Positions 31,648-41,230 of a stretch of 64,000 nt of DNA are shown in pieces. The translations under genes were made by a program, and so were the position numbers. Within the stretch, counting starts at the first letter, position 1; each line of letters begins with the position of its first letter. Location of the stretch: NCBI GenBank assembly GCA_022820625.1, contig JAJEFE010000088.1:1-64000 (forward strand), given 5' to 3'. Below the pieces are notes generated by a model that worked only from the letters and a program-made list of their open reading frames with translations, made no database searches and was not told where the DNA came from. The DNA is from Gammaproteobacteria bacterium. GTDB lineage: Bacteria > Pseudomonadota > Gammaproteobacteria > Steroidobacterales > Rariloculaceae.

Positions 31648-34044
31648 ATGGCCTACAACCTGATCGGCAAGGATTTCACGCCGCCCGACGTCCGGGCAAA
31701 GGTAACCGGCAGCGCCAAGTACGCCGAAGACATACGTGCCGAGGGCATGGTGTTTGCGCGGCTCCTGACAAGCCCGATGCCCCACGGCCGGATCAACCGG
31801 ATCGACACATCCGCCGCGATGGCCATGCCGGGCGTCATCGGCGTGCTCACCGCCGATGACGAGGGCGCCGACACGCTCCTGACCAACGAACCGAAGTTCG
31901 TCGGCGACCTGATCCTTGCGCTGGCGGCCACCGACGAAACCACCGCCCAGGACGCCATCGACAGCATCGTGCTGGACATCGAGCCGCTGGAGTTCACGGT
32001 CGATCCCCTGGAGAGCCTGTATCCGGGCGGGCCGGACGCCCGCGCCAACGGCAACAACGTCGGCGGCGGCCGCAGCGGGCTCGATCCGCACCAGGTCAAG
32101 TGGACGGCCCGGGACTTCGCTGCCGTAGAGGATGGCCAGCTTCCCTTCGGCGAGCCTGCTGTCGGCTGGTCCTACGGCGACGTGGAAGGAGGCCTGGCCG
32201 AGGCTGCGCTGGTTTACGACGAAAGTTTCACAACCCAGGGCAATTCCCACCATTCCATGGAACCCCGAACAGCCATGGCCTGGTGGGAGAACGGCAAGTG
32301 CTACGTGCACGCCGGATGCCAGAGCCTCACCGCGACGCTGACGAGCCTGGCGCGGCAGTGCGGCGTGGAACTGGAGAACCTGGTCTACGTCAACGAGTTC
32401 TGCGGCGGCGGCTTCGGCTCCAAGGGCACCGCGGCACAGACCGCCGGCATCGCTGCGCGGCTGTCCAGGAAGATCGACCGACCGGTATTGCTGCGCATCA
32501 GCCGTGCGGAGGAGTTCTATATCGGCTCGGCCCGCGGGACGTTCCAGGGCCGGGCGCGCATCGGGTTCCGGGCCGACGGGCGGGTGACGGCCATCGACTT
32601 CTCGGTGGTCCAGGACGGCGGCGGCAACGGCGGGTTCGGGGACTCGGTGGATGCGGCCCAGGCCGTTTCCATCATCTACCAGCCGCTGGCCATGCGTTTT
32701 CGCGGCGTCCCGGTGCTGACCAACACCACGCCGCGCGGGCCGCAGCGCGGGCCGGGGCAGAACCAGATCGCCGCGGCGCTGGAGCCGTTCATGGATCGGG
32801 CCGCCCGGGAATTGGGCCTCGACCCGCTTGAGCTGCGCAAGATCAACGCCCCCACCAACGATGCCCGCATCGGCGGCAATCAGATCCCGGTCACAAGCGC
32901 CTACATGCCCGAAGCGCTCGACCGCGGCGCGGAGATGTTCGACTGGCAGAACAAGCGCCAGCTCAGCGGCCAGCGCGACGGCTCGAAGATCTACGGTGTG
33001 GGGATCGGGCAGGCCTACCATGACGTCGGCCGCCGCGGCTACGACGGCCTGCTGGTGCTGACGCCGGAGGGACAGCTTCACCTGCACAGCGGCGTCGGCA
33101 ACCTCGGCACCTATTCCTATGCGAGCACCGTCCGCGCCGCGGCCGAATTGCTCAAGTGCGACTGGGAAAACTGCGTCGTCCACCAGGGCGCCAACATGCG
33201 CCACCTGCCCATCGCATCCACCCAGACCGGCAGCAACACCTGCTGGACGATGGTTCGCACCAACGTGGTGGCAGCCTGGGACGCCATCGCCAAGCTCAAG
33301 GAAATCGCCGCCATGGATCTCGGCGGTTCCCCCGACGACTACGACATCGGCGATCACCGGGTGTTTGCGATGGCAGACCCTTCCCGCTCCATGACCTATC
33401 CGGAGGCGGCGCAACGCGCCATCGAGTTGGGCGGAAAGTTCTCCGGCGAGGAAGTGCCGGAGGAATTGCACGACGTCACCAAGCTGGCAGTGGCAGGGGT
33501 CGCCGGAACGGGCCTGGTCGGCGTGGCCAAGGACAACCTGCGAATGGAAGGCGACGTGCCGGCGCTGGCCTGCGGTTTTGCCGCGGTAGAGGTCGATGTG
33601 GAAACCGGCGAGGTGGATCTCGTGGACTACGTCGCCGTGGCCGACTGCGGTACGGTGCTGCACCCCCAGGGGCTGTCGCAACAGATGAAGGGCGCCACGG
33701 TCTGGGGCATCGGCATGGCGCTGTACGAGCGGCAGATCTACGACCCGCAGAACGGCCTGCCGGGCAACATCGGATTCGAACAGTGCAAGCCGGCAACCTA
33801 CCTGGACGTGCCGTCCACCATGGCGTGGGATGCGGTGAACCTCCCCGAGCCCCAGAACCCCGTCGGCACCCGCGGGATTGGCGAACCGCCCATGGGCGCG
33901 GCGGCCGCGGCCATTGTCTGCGCCATCTCCAACGCCCTCGGCGGACACATCTTCAACCGAATCCCCATCGTGCCGGACATGATCGTCAACCACGCGGCAG
34001 GGCAGGAGCAGTCCCACCGGCCGTTGCAGATCCACACTGCCTGA
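31648..34044 (+). CDS. Molybdenum hydroxylase large subunit (xanthine dehydrogenase family)
   Basis: A 798-residue protein. DVRAKVTGSAKYAEDI opens the a/b hammerhead domain. The molybdopterin domain has VYVNEFCGGGFGSKGT (about 250-265), PRGPQRGPGQNQIAAALEP and the C-terminal GTRGIGEPPMGAAAAA, which contains the catalytic Glu. The family hydroxylates purines, aldehydes, nicotinate or CoA thioesters. The ATG at 31648 has GGAGG upstream and replaces the track start at 31624. No FAD subunit or [2Fe-2S] subunit lies on either side, which is unusual; partners must be elsewhere or lost. It is divergent from RidA. Confidence 0.85.
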   Translation: MAYNLIGKDFTPPDVRAKVTGSAKYAEDIRAEGMVFARLLTSPMPHGRINRIDTSAAMAMPGVIGVLTADDEGADTLLTNEPKFVGDLILALAATDETTAQDAIDSIVLDIEPLEFTVDPLESLYPGGPDARANGNNVGGGRSGLDPHQVKWTARDFAAVEDGQLPFGEPAVGWSYGDVEGGLAEAALVYDESFTTQGNSHHSMEPRTAMAWWENGKCYVHAGCQSLTATLTSLARQCGVELENLVYVNEFCGGGFGSKGTAAQTAGIAARLSRKIDRPVLLRISRAEEFYIGSARGTFQGRARIGFRADGRVTAIDFSVVQDGGGNGGFGDSVDAAQAVSIIYQPLAMRFRGVPVLTNTTPRGPQRGPGQNQIAAALEPFMDRAARELGLDPLELRKINAPTNDARIGGNQIPVTSAYMPEALDRGAEMFDWQNKRQLSGQRDGSKIYGVGIGQAYHDVGRRGYDGLLVLTPEGQLHLHSGVGNLGTYSYASTVRAAAELLKCDWENCVVHQGANMRHLPIASTQTGSNTCWTMVRTNVVAAWDAIAKLKEIAAMDLGGSPDDYDIGDHRVFAMADPSRSMTYPEAAQRAIELGGKFSGEEVPEELHDVTKLAVAGVAGTGLVGVAKDNLRMEGDVPALACGFAAVEVDVETGEVDLVDYVAVADCGTVLHPQGLSQQMKGATVWGIGMALYERQIYDPQNGLPGNIGFEQCKPATYLDVPSTMAWDAVNLPEPQNPVGTRGIGEPPMGAAAAAIVCAISNALGGHIFNRIPIVPDMIVNHAAGQEQSHRPLQIHTA

Positions 34045-34114
34045 GCGGCCGGGGAGCGCCCCCCGGACAATCGGCGTGGCTCGATTTTGGCACGCGCTGC
34101 CGCGCAGCCGCCGC

Positions 34115-34978
34115 CTACCTGGTGTGTTCGGCGACTTGCAGCAACGCCCGAGCCCGCTTCACCACGGGAACGTCGATGACCTTGCCGTCCAGCGACGTGG
34201 AGCCGCGGCCGACCCGTTCGGCTTCTTCGAACGCCGCTACCACGCGCCGGGCGTATTCGATCTCTGCCCGGGATGGCGAGAAGGACTGGTTGATGGCCTC
34301 GATCTGGGCCGGGTGTATCGCAAACTTGCCCTTGAAGCCGAACTGTTTGGCTTTCGCACAGTTGTCCCGCAGCCCCTCCTCGTCCCTGAAACGGAAATAG
34401 GGTGTGTCAAGCGCCCGGACTTCCGCCGCTCGAGCGGCGATGCAGAGGAGATTACGCGCCACGGCGACTTCGGACTCGTCCTCGAGCCGCTTGATCCCCA
34501 TGTCATGGGTGAAGTCCTCGCCGCCGAAGGCGACACCCTCGATGCGGGGGCTGGCGCTGCAGATTTCGTAGCAGTGCACCATGGCCCTGGCGGACTCCAG
34601 CCACAGAAACAACTTGACCTGGCCCGATTCAAGCCGTGCCTGAGCTTCGAGCCCGTCCAATAGCGCGGAAATCCGGTGCACATCGTCGGGGACGTGAACC
34701 TTGCCGATGGAAATGCCGTAGATGGAAGGACCCGCCACGGCGGCAAGATCGTCCGCAGTCCAACCCGTGTCCAGGGCGTTGACCCGGGGTATCACCGGGA
34801 TTCCCGTGGACGCAAGCTCCGACAGGAAGGAAGCGATCGTATCGCGCGCATTCGCCTTCTCGGCATCGGGAACGGAGTCTTCCATGTCCGGGACCAGGGC
34901 ATCGGGCCGGAAATTCATCGCCTTGCGGAGCATCGACTCCTTGTTTCCCGGAACGAATAGCAAGCTTCTGAAGTGCAT
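34115..34978 (-). CDS. HpcH/HpaI aldolase / CitE-like lyase
   Basis: A 287-residue TIM-barrel protein starting MHFRSLLFVPGNKESMLRKA, with ALVPDMEDSVPDAEKANARD (about 30-50) carrying acidic and substrate-binding residues, VIPRVNALDTGW, LFLWLESARAMV with the metal Glu, and AFGGEDFTHDMG. The end KGKFAIHPAQIEAINQSFSPS is typical of citrate lyase beta-like and malyl-CoA/citramalyl-CoA lyases, which cleave or form C-C bonds in acyl-CoA substrates. The ATG at 34978 is preferred to 34990. It converges with the molybdenum hydroxylase gene. Confidence 0.8.
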   Translation of the reverse strand: MHFRSLLFVPGNKESMLRKAMNFRPDALVPDMEDSVPDAEKANARDTIASFLSELASTGIPVIPRVNALDTGWTADDLAAVAGPSIYGISIGKVHVPDDVHRISALLDGLEAQARLESGQVKLFLWLESARAMVHCYEICSASPRIEGVAFGGEDFTHDMGIKRLEDESEVAVARNLLCIAARAAEVRALDTPYFRFRDEEGLRDNCAKAKQFGFKGKFAIHPAQIEAINQSFSPSRAEIEYARRVVAAFEEAERVGRGSTSLDGKVIDVPVVKRARALLQVAEHTR

Positions 34979-35203
34979 CTGGTACCCCACCTGGAGCTGG
35001 CGTCCGCAAGTACCGCTGAACCAACTTTCAACGCTGGCTCCATGCTAGAGGGGCTGGAGCCGAAATTGCAATCGGCCTGCGTATACCGGACGGGCCTGCG
35101 TGCATCCGCGATAGGCAATGCGCCGCTCCGGATGCGCCTGTCATGCGCCTTTCGCCGGCACTGCGGGTAGAATTGCGTTCGATTCGGGCTCTGAGGAAAC
35201 AAG

Positions 35204-37261
35204 ATGCGGAGAAGGTCCTCGATACTCATTCTACTGATCCTCCTCGGCCACGCTGGCGGCGTGTACGGCCAGGATGATCCGCTCTCGCTTGAAGACATCG
35301 TCACGCTCAGACAGGTGGTTTCGGCAGTCCTGTCGCCCGGCGGTGAGCACATCGCCTATGTGCTCAATGTGCCGCGCATCCCGTATGTCGACGACGATGG
35401 CGGCGCCTGGCGCGAGTTGCACATCACCGACCTTGAAGGCAACTCGCGCGGCTTCATCACCGGCGAGGTCAACATCGGGCAGATCGCCTGGTCCACGGAT
35501 GGCGAGACCGTCTACTACCTGGCGGAACGCAATGACGATGACGAGTTCCGGGCGCTCTACGGCATTCCGCTCGCAGGCGGCGAGTCGCAGCGCCTCTACT
35601 CCCACGACGCCAACATTCAGAGTTTCCATCCCTCACCGGACGGGCGGCACATCGCCTTCCTGGCCACTGAGGGCTCCCCGTCCGAGCGGGAAGAGTTGGC
35701 GAACCTGGGCTTCCGGGCCGTGGTTTACGGGGAGTCCCGGCGCTCCACGCGAGTCTGGACCCTGGATATCGACGCCGATGAGCCCGAGGCCGCAGCGGCC
35801 GAACTGCCGGGATCGGCCAGCGACTTTCTGTGGGCGCCCGAAGGTGACCGCTACCTGGTGGCACTGGCCCCGACACCCAGCGTCGACGACAGTTTCATGA
35901 GCCGGCAGTTTCACATCGTCCAGGCGGATTCGGGTGAAGTACTGGTGCAACTTGAAACCGTCGGCAAACTCGGCGATGCCGCCTGGTCGCCGGACGGCGG
36001 GCAAGTCGCCTTCGTTGGCGCAGTGGACCTCAGCGACCCGTTGCCAGGCCAGATTTTCATCGCTGCGGCCGATGGCGAAGGGATTCGTGCGCTGACGCCT
36101 GGCTACCCCGGTCATGTGGCCCAGCTGGAGTGGCGCGACGCCGACACACTCTGGTATCGCGGCTCGCGCGGCCTCTGGAACGAGATCGGCGTGCTGGCCG
36201 CAGACGGGTCTTCGGTTCTGAGCACCCAGCCGGAGGGCGATCCCATCGCGCGCTCATTCGACGCGATACCCGGCTCCGGCACGCTGGCGGCGATCGCCGA
36301 CACGCCCGGGCATCCGCGCGAACTCTACGTCTGGAGCGAATCCGGCGGATACCGGCGGCTCACGGATTCCAATCCCGGGCTCGCCGAGAGACCCCTGGCG
36401 GTTCAGGAGACCGTCACCTACCCCGCCCGCGACGGGCTGGAACTCGAAGGCGTTCTGGTTCGCCCGCTGGAAAGTGACCCGGGGCAACGCCACCCGTTGA
36501 TTCTCGTCATCCACGGCGGTCCCGAGGCGCACTACAGCAACGGCTGGATGTCGGGTTATTCCGCCCCGGCGCAGACGCTCGCCGCCAGGGGTTATGCGCT
36601 CTTCTACCCCAACTACCGGGCCAGCACCGGCCGCGGGGTGGAGTTCTCGAAACTCGACCACCACGACCCCGCCGGCAAGGAATTCGATGACCTGGTCGAT
36701 GCCAAGGCCCATCTGGTCGACATCGGGCTGGCGGACCCCGGCCGCGTGGGCATCACCGGCGGATCCTACGGCGGCTATGCCACCATGTGGGCATCGACCG
36801 CATTGAGCGAACACTTCGCCGCGGGCGTTGCCTTCGTCGGTATCTCCAACCTGGTTTCCAAGGTGGTGTCGGGCGATATTCCGCGCGAGCTATTCGAGGT
36901 GCACATGCGCTTCTGGCCCTGGGACGACTGGCAACTCGCACTGGAGCGAAGTCCCATCTACCACGCGGGCAATTCGCGGACGCCGTTGCTGATCCTCGGC
37001 GGCGACAGGGATACGCGGGTCAATCCCGCCCAGTCGCTCGAGCTGTACCAGACTCTGAAGCTGCGCGGCGACACGCCGGTGCGGCTGGTGATCTATCCCG
37101 GCGAAGGCCATGGCAACAGCCGCATGGCTGCACGGCTCGACTACTCGATGCGCCTCGTGCGCTGGATGGATCACTATCTCACGGGTCCGGGCGGCGAAGC
37201 GCCGCCGTACGAGCTGGATCATGCGGGCCGGCTGGCCGAGATCAAGGAGGGCACAGAGTAG
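35204..37261 (+). CDS. Secreted prolyl-oligopeptidase family S9 serine peptidase
   Basis: A 685-residue protein with a signal peptide (SSILILLILLGHAGGVYGQ), an N-terminal beta-propeller with TolB-like repeats (HPSPDGRHIAFLA, WSPDGGQVAFVG) and a C-terminal alpha/beta hydrolase. The catalytic triad is visible: GGSYGGYATMW for Ser, GGDRDTRVNP for Asp and PGEGHGNSR for His. HGGPEAHYSNGWM is the oxyanion region. It cleaves oligopeptides in the periplasm or outside. The esterase gene follows two bases after the stop. Confidence 0.88.
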   Translation: MRRRSSILILLILLGHAGGVYGQDDPLSLEDIVTLRQVVSAVLSPGGEHIAYVLNVPRIPYVDDDGGAWRELHITDLEGNSRGFITGEVNIGQIAWSTDGETVYYLAERNDDDEFRALYGIPLAGGESQRLYSHDANIQSFHPSPDGRHIAFLATEGSPSEREELANLGFRAVVYGESRRSTRVWTLDIDADEPEAAAAELPGSASDFLWAPEGDRYLVALAPTPSVDDSFMSRQFHIVQADSGEVLVQLETVGKLGDAAWSPDGGQVAFVGAVDLSDPLPGQIFIAAADGEGIRALTPGYPGHVAQLEWRDADTLWYRGSRGLWNEIGVLAADGSSVLSTQPEGDPIARSFDAIPGSGTLAAIADTPGHPRELYVWSESGGYRRLTDSNPGLAERPLAVQETVTYPARDGLELEGVLVRPLESDPGQRHPLILVIHGGPEAHYSNGWMSGYSAPAQTLAARGYALFYPNYRASTGRGVEFSKLDHHDPAGKEFDDLVDAKAHLVDIGLADPGRVGITGGSYGGYATMWASTALSEHFAAGVAFVGISNLVSKVVSGDIPRELFEVHMRFWPWDDWQLALERSPIYHAGNSRTPLLILGGDRDTRVNPAQSLELYQTLKLRGDTPVRLVIYPGEGHGNSRMAARLDYSMRLVRWMDHYLTGPGGEAPPYELDHAGRLAEIKEGTE

Positions 37262-37262
37262 C

Positions 37263-38132
37263 GTGAGCCCAGGCCTGGCAAGAAAGATGGCCCCGTGGGG
37301 AATGCTCGTCCCCGGCGTGATCCTGATCGCCTGTCAGGCGACCGCTCAAGTGACGCCACTGGCTTCGGAAGCCCCACGCCCGCTCGATCATCTTCCAGCT
37401 CTCAATGGCGATTATTTCCTGTTCGAGTCGCGCAATGTCGGGCGACAGTTTCACATCTACGTTCGGTTGCCTGAAGGTTACGATGGAAATTTGAGCGAGC
37501 AGTATCCTGTCGTGTATCTGCTCGACGGCGATTCGCTGTTCCCGATTCTTGCCGCCAATCACTTGTTCCTCAATTACGATGACGGCCTGCCGGAAGCCAT
37601 TGTCGTGGGCATTGCCTACGGTTCATTTGATCCCGAAACGAACAAGCGCGGCTTTGATTTCTCGGCGCCGGCGCCTGATGCCGGTCCGGATCAGGGTGGG
37701 GCGCCCGCGTTCCACGCATTCCTGAAATCGGAACTTCTTCCCGAAGTCGAATCGCGCTATCCCGTCGATCCCTCTCGTCGAGTCCTGTTCGGTCAAAGCA
37801 GGGGCGGATACATGGTGCTTTACTCCGCCTTTGCCGATCCGGACCTGTTCTGGGGACGTATCGCGAGCAACCCGGTCTTTGAACCGGGGCGCGAGCGGTT
37901 CTTTTCACCGGCTGCAACCGCTACACGCGACGATCTGGGCCTGGTCGTCACCAGCGGTTCACGTGACTATCCGGAGCTTCGTGAGTCCGCGCTTGAATGG
38001 TTCCGGGAATGGCAGGAGCGTAACGATGCACCGTGGGAGCTGAATGCCGTGACTATCGAAGGCGGCACCCATGCCGCAGACAGCCCGAACAGCTATCGCC
38101 TTGCAATGACCTGGCTGTTCAACCGCAACTGA
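37263..38132 (+). CDS. Lipoprotein esterase of the alpha/beta hydrolase fold (Fes/IroE-like)
   Basis: A 289-residue protein. The GTG start at 37263 gives a signal with lipobox LIAC (MLVPGVILIACQAT), so a lipoprotein is likely; ATG at 37287 is the alternative. The hydrolase domain shows FHIYVRLPEGY, YPVVYLLDGDSLFPI and VLFGQSRGGYMVLYSAF with the nucleophile Ser in GQSRGG, plus a His in EGGTHAADS near the end. This resembles the putative-esterase (PF00756) group, including siderophore esterases. It is tightly linked to the S9 peptidase. Confidence 0.75.
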   Translation: MSPGLARKMAPWGMLVPGVILIACQATAQVTPLASEAPRPLDHLPALNGDYFLFESRNVGRQFHIYVRLPEGYDGNLSEQYPVVYLLDGDSLFPILAANHLFLNYDDGLPEAIVVGIAYGSFDPETNKRGFDFSAPAPDAGPDQGGAPAFHAFLKSELLPEVESRYPVDPSRRVLFGQSRGGYMVLYSAFADPDLFWGRIASNPVFEPGRERFFSPAATATRDDLGLVVTSGSRDYPELRESALEWFREWQERNDAPWELNAVTIEGGTHAADSPNSYRLAMTWLFNRN

Positions 38133-38194
38133 ATCTGAAACGGGGCCTGTGTTGGACCGTCCTGCCGAGGTCTGTCTGGTTGGGAGAACCGGCA

Positions 38195-38578
38195 ATGCTC
38201 TATAGAGGGGCCTGCCATTGCGGATCCGTTGCCTTCGAGGTTGAAGCGCCGGAGCGTGTGGAGTGCGCGGAGTGCAACTGTTCCATTTGCAGCAAATCGG
38301 GAAACTTGCACCTGATCGTTCCGAAGTCTCAATTCAAGCTGCTTCGGGGTGAGTCCGAACTCACCACGTATACGTTCAATACGGGCATCGCCAGGCACCT
38401 TTTCTGCAAGACCTGCGGGATCAAGCCCTTCTATATTCCCCGCTCCAATCCGGATGGCTTTTCCGTAAACGTTCACTGCCTGGAACCTCCGCCGCTTGAA
38501 GTCGTCATCGAGCAGTTCGATGGGCAAAACTGGGAGAAGCATGCGCACACACTCACGCATTTGAGCCAAGACACGTAA
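38195..38578 (+). CDS. GFA/CENP-V family zinc-binding protein
   Basis: A 127-residue protein starting MLYRGACHCGSVAFEVE, with ECNCSICSKSG and HLFCKTCGIKPFY: the spaced cysteines (CHCG, CNCSIC, CKTCG) that bind structural and labile zinc in glutathione-dependent formaldehyde-activating-like proteins. Most members have unknown substrates. The ATG at 38195 is preceded by GGGAG; the track start at 38033 lies inside the esterase gene. Confidence 0.85.
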   Translation: MLYRGACHCGSVAFEVEAPERVECAECNCSICSKSGNLHLIVPKSQFKLLRGESELTTYTFNTGIARHLFCKTCGIKPFYIPRSNPDGFSVNVHCLEPPPLEVVIEQFDGQNWEKHAHTLTHLSQDT

Positions 38579-38661
38579 GCATCAACCTCGGCAATTCGGA
38601 TGGCTGTTCTACCTGCCGGCGGACACATTCCCGGCGGCGCCTGTTGAGATGAATTGGGCTC

Positions 38662-38687
38662 AAGAATAGGCTAGAATTCCTATTCTT
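38662..38687. promoter_or_regulatory. Operator candidate of the third phd/vapC pair
   Basis: AAGAATAGG and CCTATTCTT form perfect 9-base arms around CTAGAATT, about 35 bases before the antitoxin ATG. It is the longest perfect operator-like repeat seen in the window. Confidence 0.65.
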
Positions 38688-38720
38688 TCTAGACAGATTT
38701 TCACAAAGCGCATACCCACA

Positions 38721-38960
38721 ATGGTTGAAGTCGGAATTTTCGAAGCCAAGAATCACCTGTCGGCCCTGGTGGAACACGTCCGTGGGGGTCAGGAAGTCGT
38801 CATCACACGGCATGGCAACCCCGTCGCACGCTTGGTGCCCTACAAGACCGAAGATGAAGCACGTGTTCGCGCGGCCGTCGACGGGTTGCTGGCCGTGCGC
38901 CGCGGCTGCCGGCTGGGCGATACGGATTGGAAGGCGTTGCGTGACGCAGGGCGTCGATGA
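38721..38960 (+). CDS. Phd/YefM-type antitoxin
   Basis: A 79-residue antitoxin: VGIFEAKNHLSALVEHVRGG, then QEVVITRHGNPVARLVPY, the classical Phd/YefM pattern, and a tail RRGCRLGDTDWKALRDAG for binding the toxin. The stop overlaps the PIN toxin start by four bases (ATGA). A strong palindrome lies upstream. Confidence 0.88.
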   Translation: MVEVGIFEAKNHLSALVEHVRGGQEVVITRHGNPVARLVPYKTEDEARVRAAVDGLLAVRRGCRLGDTDWKALRDAGRR

Positions 38961-39379
38961 CCGAGTTTGTGCTGGATTGCTCTGTGGCGATAGCCTGGGT
39001 CTTCGACGATCAGGCTGACGACGCCACGGATACGCTGCTGCGCGAATTGCAGGACGGTGGCCGAGCCGTGGTTCCGGCGCTGTGGCATCTCGAACTCGGC
39101 AACGTACTGGTACAGGCCGAGCGCCGCCGAAAGCTTACCGCGGCGGAGACGAGTCAGCGCCTGGCGTTCTTTGCCGACCTGCCCATCGCTACCGACACCG
39201 CCATGGACGCGGACTCGCGATCAGGCATCGTACAACTGGCGCGCAGAACGTCGCTGACTACCTACGATGCCAGCTATCTGGAATTGGCCTCACGTCGCGG
39301 ACTGGCGTTGGCGACGCGGGACAAGGCATTGCGCCGCGCTGCGGGAAAAGAGGGCGTTGCCATTCTCCCGAACCAATGA
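38957..39379 (+). CDS. PIN-domain toxin (VapC-like)
   Basis: A 140-residue PIN protein starting MTEFVLDCSVAIAWVFDDQ, with WHLELGNVLVQAERR (conserved Glu near residue 47), TTYDASYLELASRRGLALATRDKALRRAA carrying the later acidic residues. A predicted ribonuclease toxin, co-translated with the Phd-type antitoxin in front of it. Confidence 0.88.
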   Translation: MTEFVLDCSVAIAWVFDDQADDATDTLLRELQDGGRAVVPALWHLELGNVLVQAERRRKLTAAETSQRLAFFADLPIATDTAMDADSRSGIVQLARRTSLTTYDASYLELASRRGLALATRDKALRRAAGKEGVAILPNQ

Positions 39380-39449
39380 ACCGGGAACCATGGCTATCGA
39401 ATACCGCCATGCGATAATCGGGTTGCGACTTGATCCGGGAGACAGCTCG

Positions 39450-39707
39450 ATGCGGCGACGAGAAATTTTGCAGGGACTTGTTCTGGGTGCTCCGACTGCA
39501 GCCGTGGCGGTGGCCAGCGTAGCGGCAGCCAGGTCGACGGGCTATGTGCGCGATAAATCGGAGCAGTCGCTGGAAACATGCAAACGTCAACTGGACGAGC
39601 TTCGAGAGCGGATGGATCGCTCCGAGGCATCGACCGGGAAAGCTCTCAAGGTCGTTTTCGCGCTTACCGCCCTTTCGCTGGGCGTTGATGCCAGCGCGCT
39701 GCTCTAG
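39450..39707 (+). CDS. Small protein with Tat-like start, coiled coil and membrane segment
   Basis: An 85-residue protein starting MRRREILQGLVLGAPTAAVAVASVAAA, which looks like a short twin-arginine-like or membrane-anchor sequence. A charged helix follows (SLETCKRQLDELRERMDRSE), then a hydrophobic segment (VVFALTALSLGVDASALL). A GGGAGA ribosome site lies before the ATG at 39450; the track start at 39267 lies inside the toxin gene. No family is recognised. Confidence 0.5.
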   Translation: MRRREILQGLVLGAPTAAVAVASVAAARSTGYVRDKSEQSLETCKRQLDELRERMDRSEASTGKALKVVFALTALSLGVDASALL

Positions 39708-39856
39708 CGTGGGTCACGCCTCGATTCTGATTGCGAAGAACAATCAACAAAATTCACGGGCGTACAGGCTGATATCACGACAGGCGCTTCACCTCGGTCG
39801 GTACAGCTTGGGGTAATGCCTGAACTAATCGGCAGTGCTGCCGGTCCAAGGCCCCG

Positions 39857-41128
39857 ATGAAACGATGGCCGAAGATCCCGGAGGGATGGAGAGGCACTGC
39901 CGCACACAGCGTCAGCCTCTGGGAGACTGCCAGGTGCGGCGCGTCGTACAACCCCCTTTCAGCGCGCGACATCCAGAATCCCTACCGGACCTATGCCCGG
40001 CTGCGTCGCCACAGCCCGGTTCATCGAAGCAAAATCCTCGGAAGCTGGGTGCTGACCCGGTATGAGGACGTCCTGACCGCCGCAAGGGATCACGAACGTT
40101 TCTCCAATGATCCCCGGTGGCGCCGAGCGACCACCAGCGTGCTGCCGCCTGCCCCGGACGACTACAGTATCCTGCTCGTAGATCCGCCTGAACACACCCG
40201 TCTGCGCAAGGTCGTCGCCGAGGTCTTCTCGAGGACGCACTTGCAGGCACTGAAGGAGATCATTGAAGACACCGCATGCGAGCTTGTCGAGCGAGCCGCC
40301 AGACGGCGTACGATCGACTGGGTCGGCGACGTTGCCGCGCCGGCAGCGATGCGCGTGATGCTTGCGATGATGGCCATTCCCCAGAGCGATCAGGAGCAGT
40401 GGGAAATCTGGTCGCGTGATCGCGCACGACTGCTCGAAATGATTGCCACCCGGCAACAGCGCAAAACCGCGCACCTCGCGGGTGCCGAGATCCAACAATA
40501 CTTCGCGGGGCTGCTGGATGATCGGATGCAGTCCACCAAGCCCGATGCGATCAGCGTGCTGGCGAGGCACGCCGCCGAAGGAGAAAGAATCAGCCCCGTC
40601 GAAGCCTGCGACATGCTGATGGTGCTGATGATCGCCGGCAACGAGACGACGACCAATCTGATCGGCAACGGCATGCTGGCGCTGCTGCGTCATCCCCGGC
40701 AGATGCAACTCCTGCGCGACGAACCGGGCCGGATACGCGACGCAATAAACGAGATGCTGCGCTTCGACAGCCCCGTGCAGACCGACTTCCGTATCGCCCG
40801 TACGGAGATTGCCCTGCGGGGACGCAAGATAAGGACCGGCGACGGCGTCATTCTGCTGACGGGTTCGGCCAACCGGGATGAGAGAGCCTTCGAGGATGCG
40901 GACACCTTTGACATCACCCGCAAGGGCCCCGGACACCTTTCGTTCGGCCAGGGCGTTCATCACTGTATCGGCGCCGAACTCGCACGGCTGGAAGCGAGCG
41001 CGATTTTCAGGGTGGCGCTGGGAAAACTTGGGACGATGGAGCTGGGTGGCGGAGAACCGCAGTACCGCACATCCACGGTGATCCGGGGCCTTTCGGCGCT
41101 CCCGCTGCTTGTCAAGGGAAACAACTAA
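39857..41128 (+). CDS. Cytochrome P450
   Basis: A 423-residue P450. LLVDPPEHTRLRKVVAEVFS near residue 100 is the C-helix region. LMVLMIAGNETTTNLIGNG (about 255) is the I-helix oxygen-activating motif. EMLRFDSPVQ provides ExxR and HLSFGQGVHHCIGAELARLE the haem cysteine loop. It is a soluble class I bacterial enzyme needing ferredoxin and reductase, neither of which is nearby. The substrate cannot be inferred; sterol or terpenoid substrates are possible given the SMT-like gene in the same window, but there is no direct evidence. Confidence 0.92.
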   Translation: MKRWPKIPEGWRGTAAHSVSLWETARCGASYNPLSARDIQNPYRTYARLRRHSPVHRSKILGSWVLTRYEDVLTAARDHERFSNDPRWRRATTSVLPPAPDDYSILLVDPPEHTRLRKVVAEVFSRTHLQALKEIIEDTACELVERAARRRTIDWVGDVAAPAAMRVMLAMMAIPQSDQEQWEIWSRDRARLLEMIATRQQRKTAHLAGAEIQQYFAGLLDDRMQSTKPDAISVLARHAAEGERISPVEACDMLMVLMIAGNETTTNLIGNGMLALLRHPRQMQLLRDEPGRIRDAINEMLRFDSPVQTDFRIARTEIALRGRKIRTGDGVILLTGSANRDERAFEDADTFDITRKGPGHLSFGQGVHHCIGAELARLEASAIFRVALGKLGTMELGGGEPQYRTSTVIRGLSALPLLVKGNN

Positions 41129-41230
41129 CGTTTCGATGAAATAAATGCGACCGGCATTCGCGTCAAATCAAGTCCAATGCGCTGTATTTTCCTTTCACGG
41201 GAGACCTCGGCCGATGGTAGGATCTTTCCC

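Noticed and set aside
31099-34035. A 978-codon minus-strand ORF covering the molybdenum hydroxylase gene
   Set aside because: It is an antisense shadow of high-GC coding sequence; only its last 128 codons are a real gene (RidA). The rest shows His, Arg and Gly rich, low-information composition.
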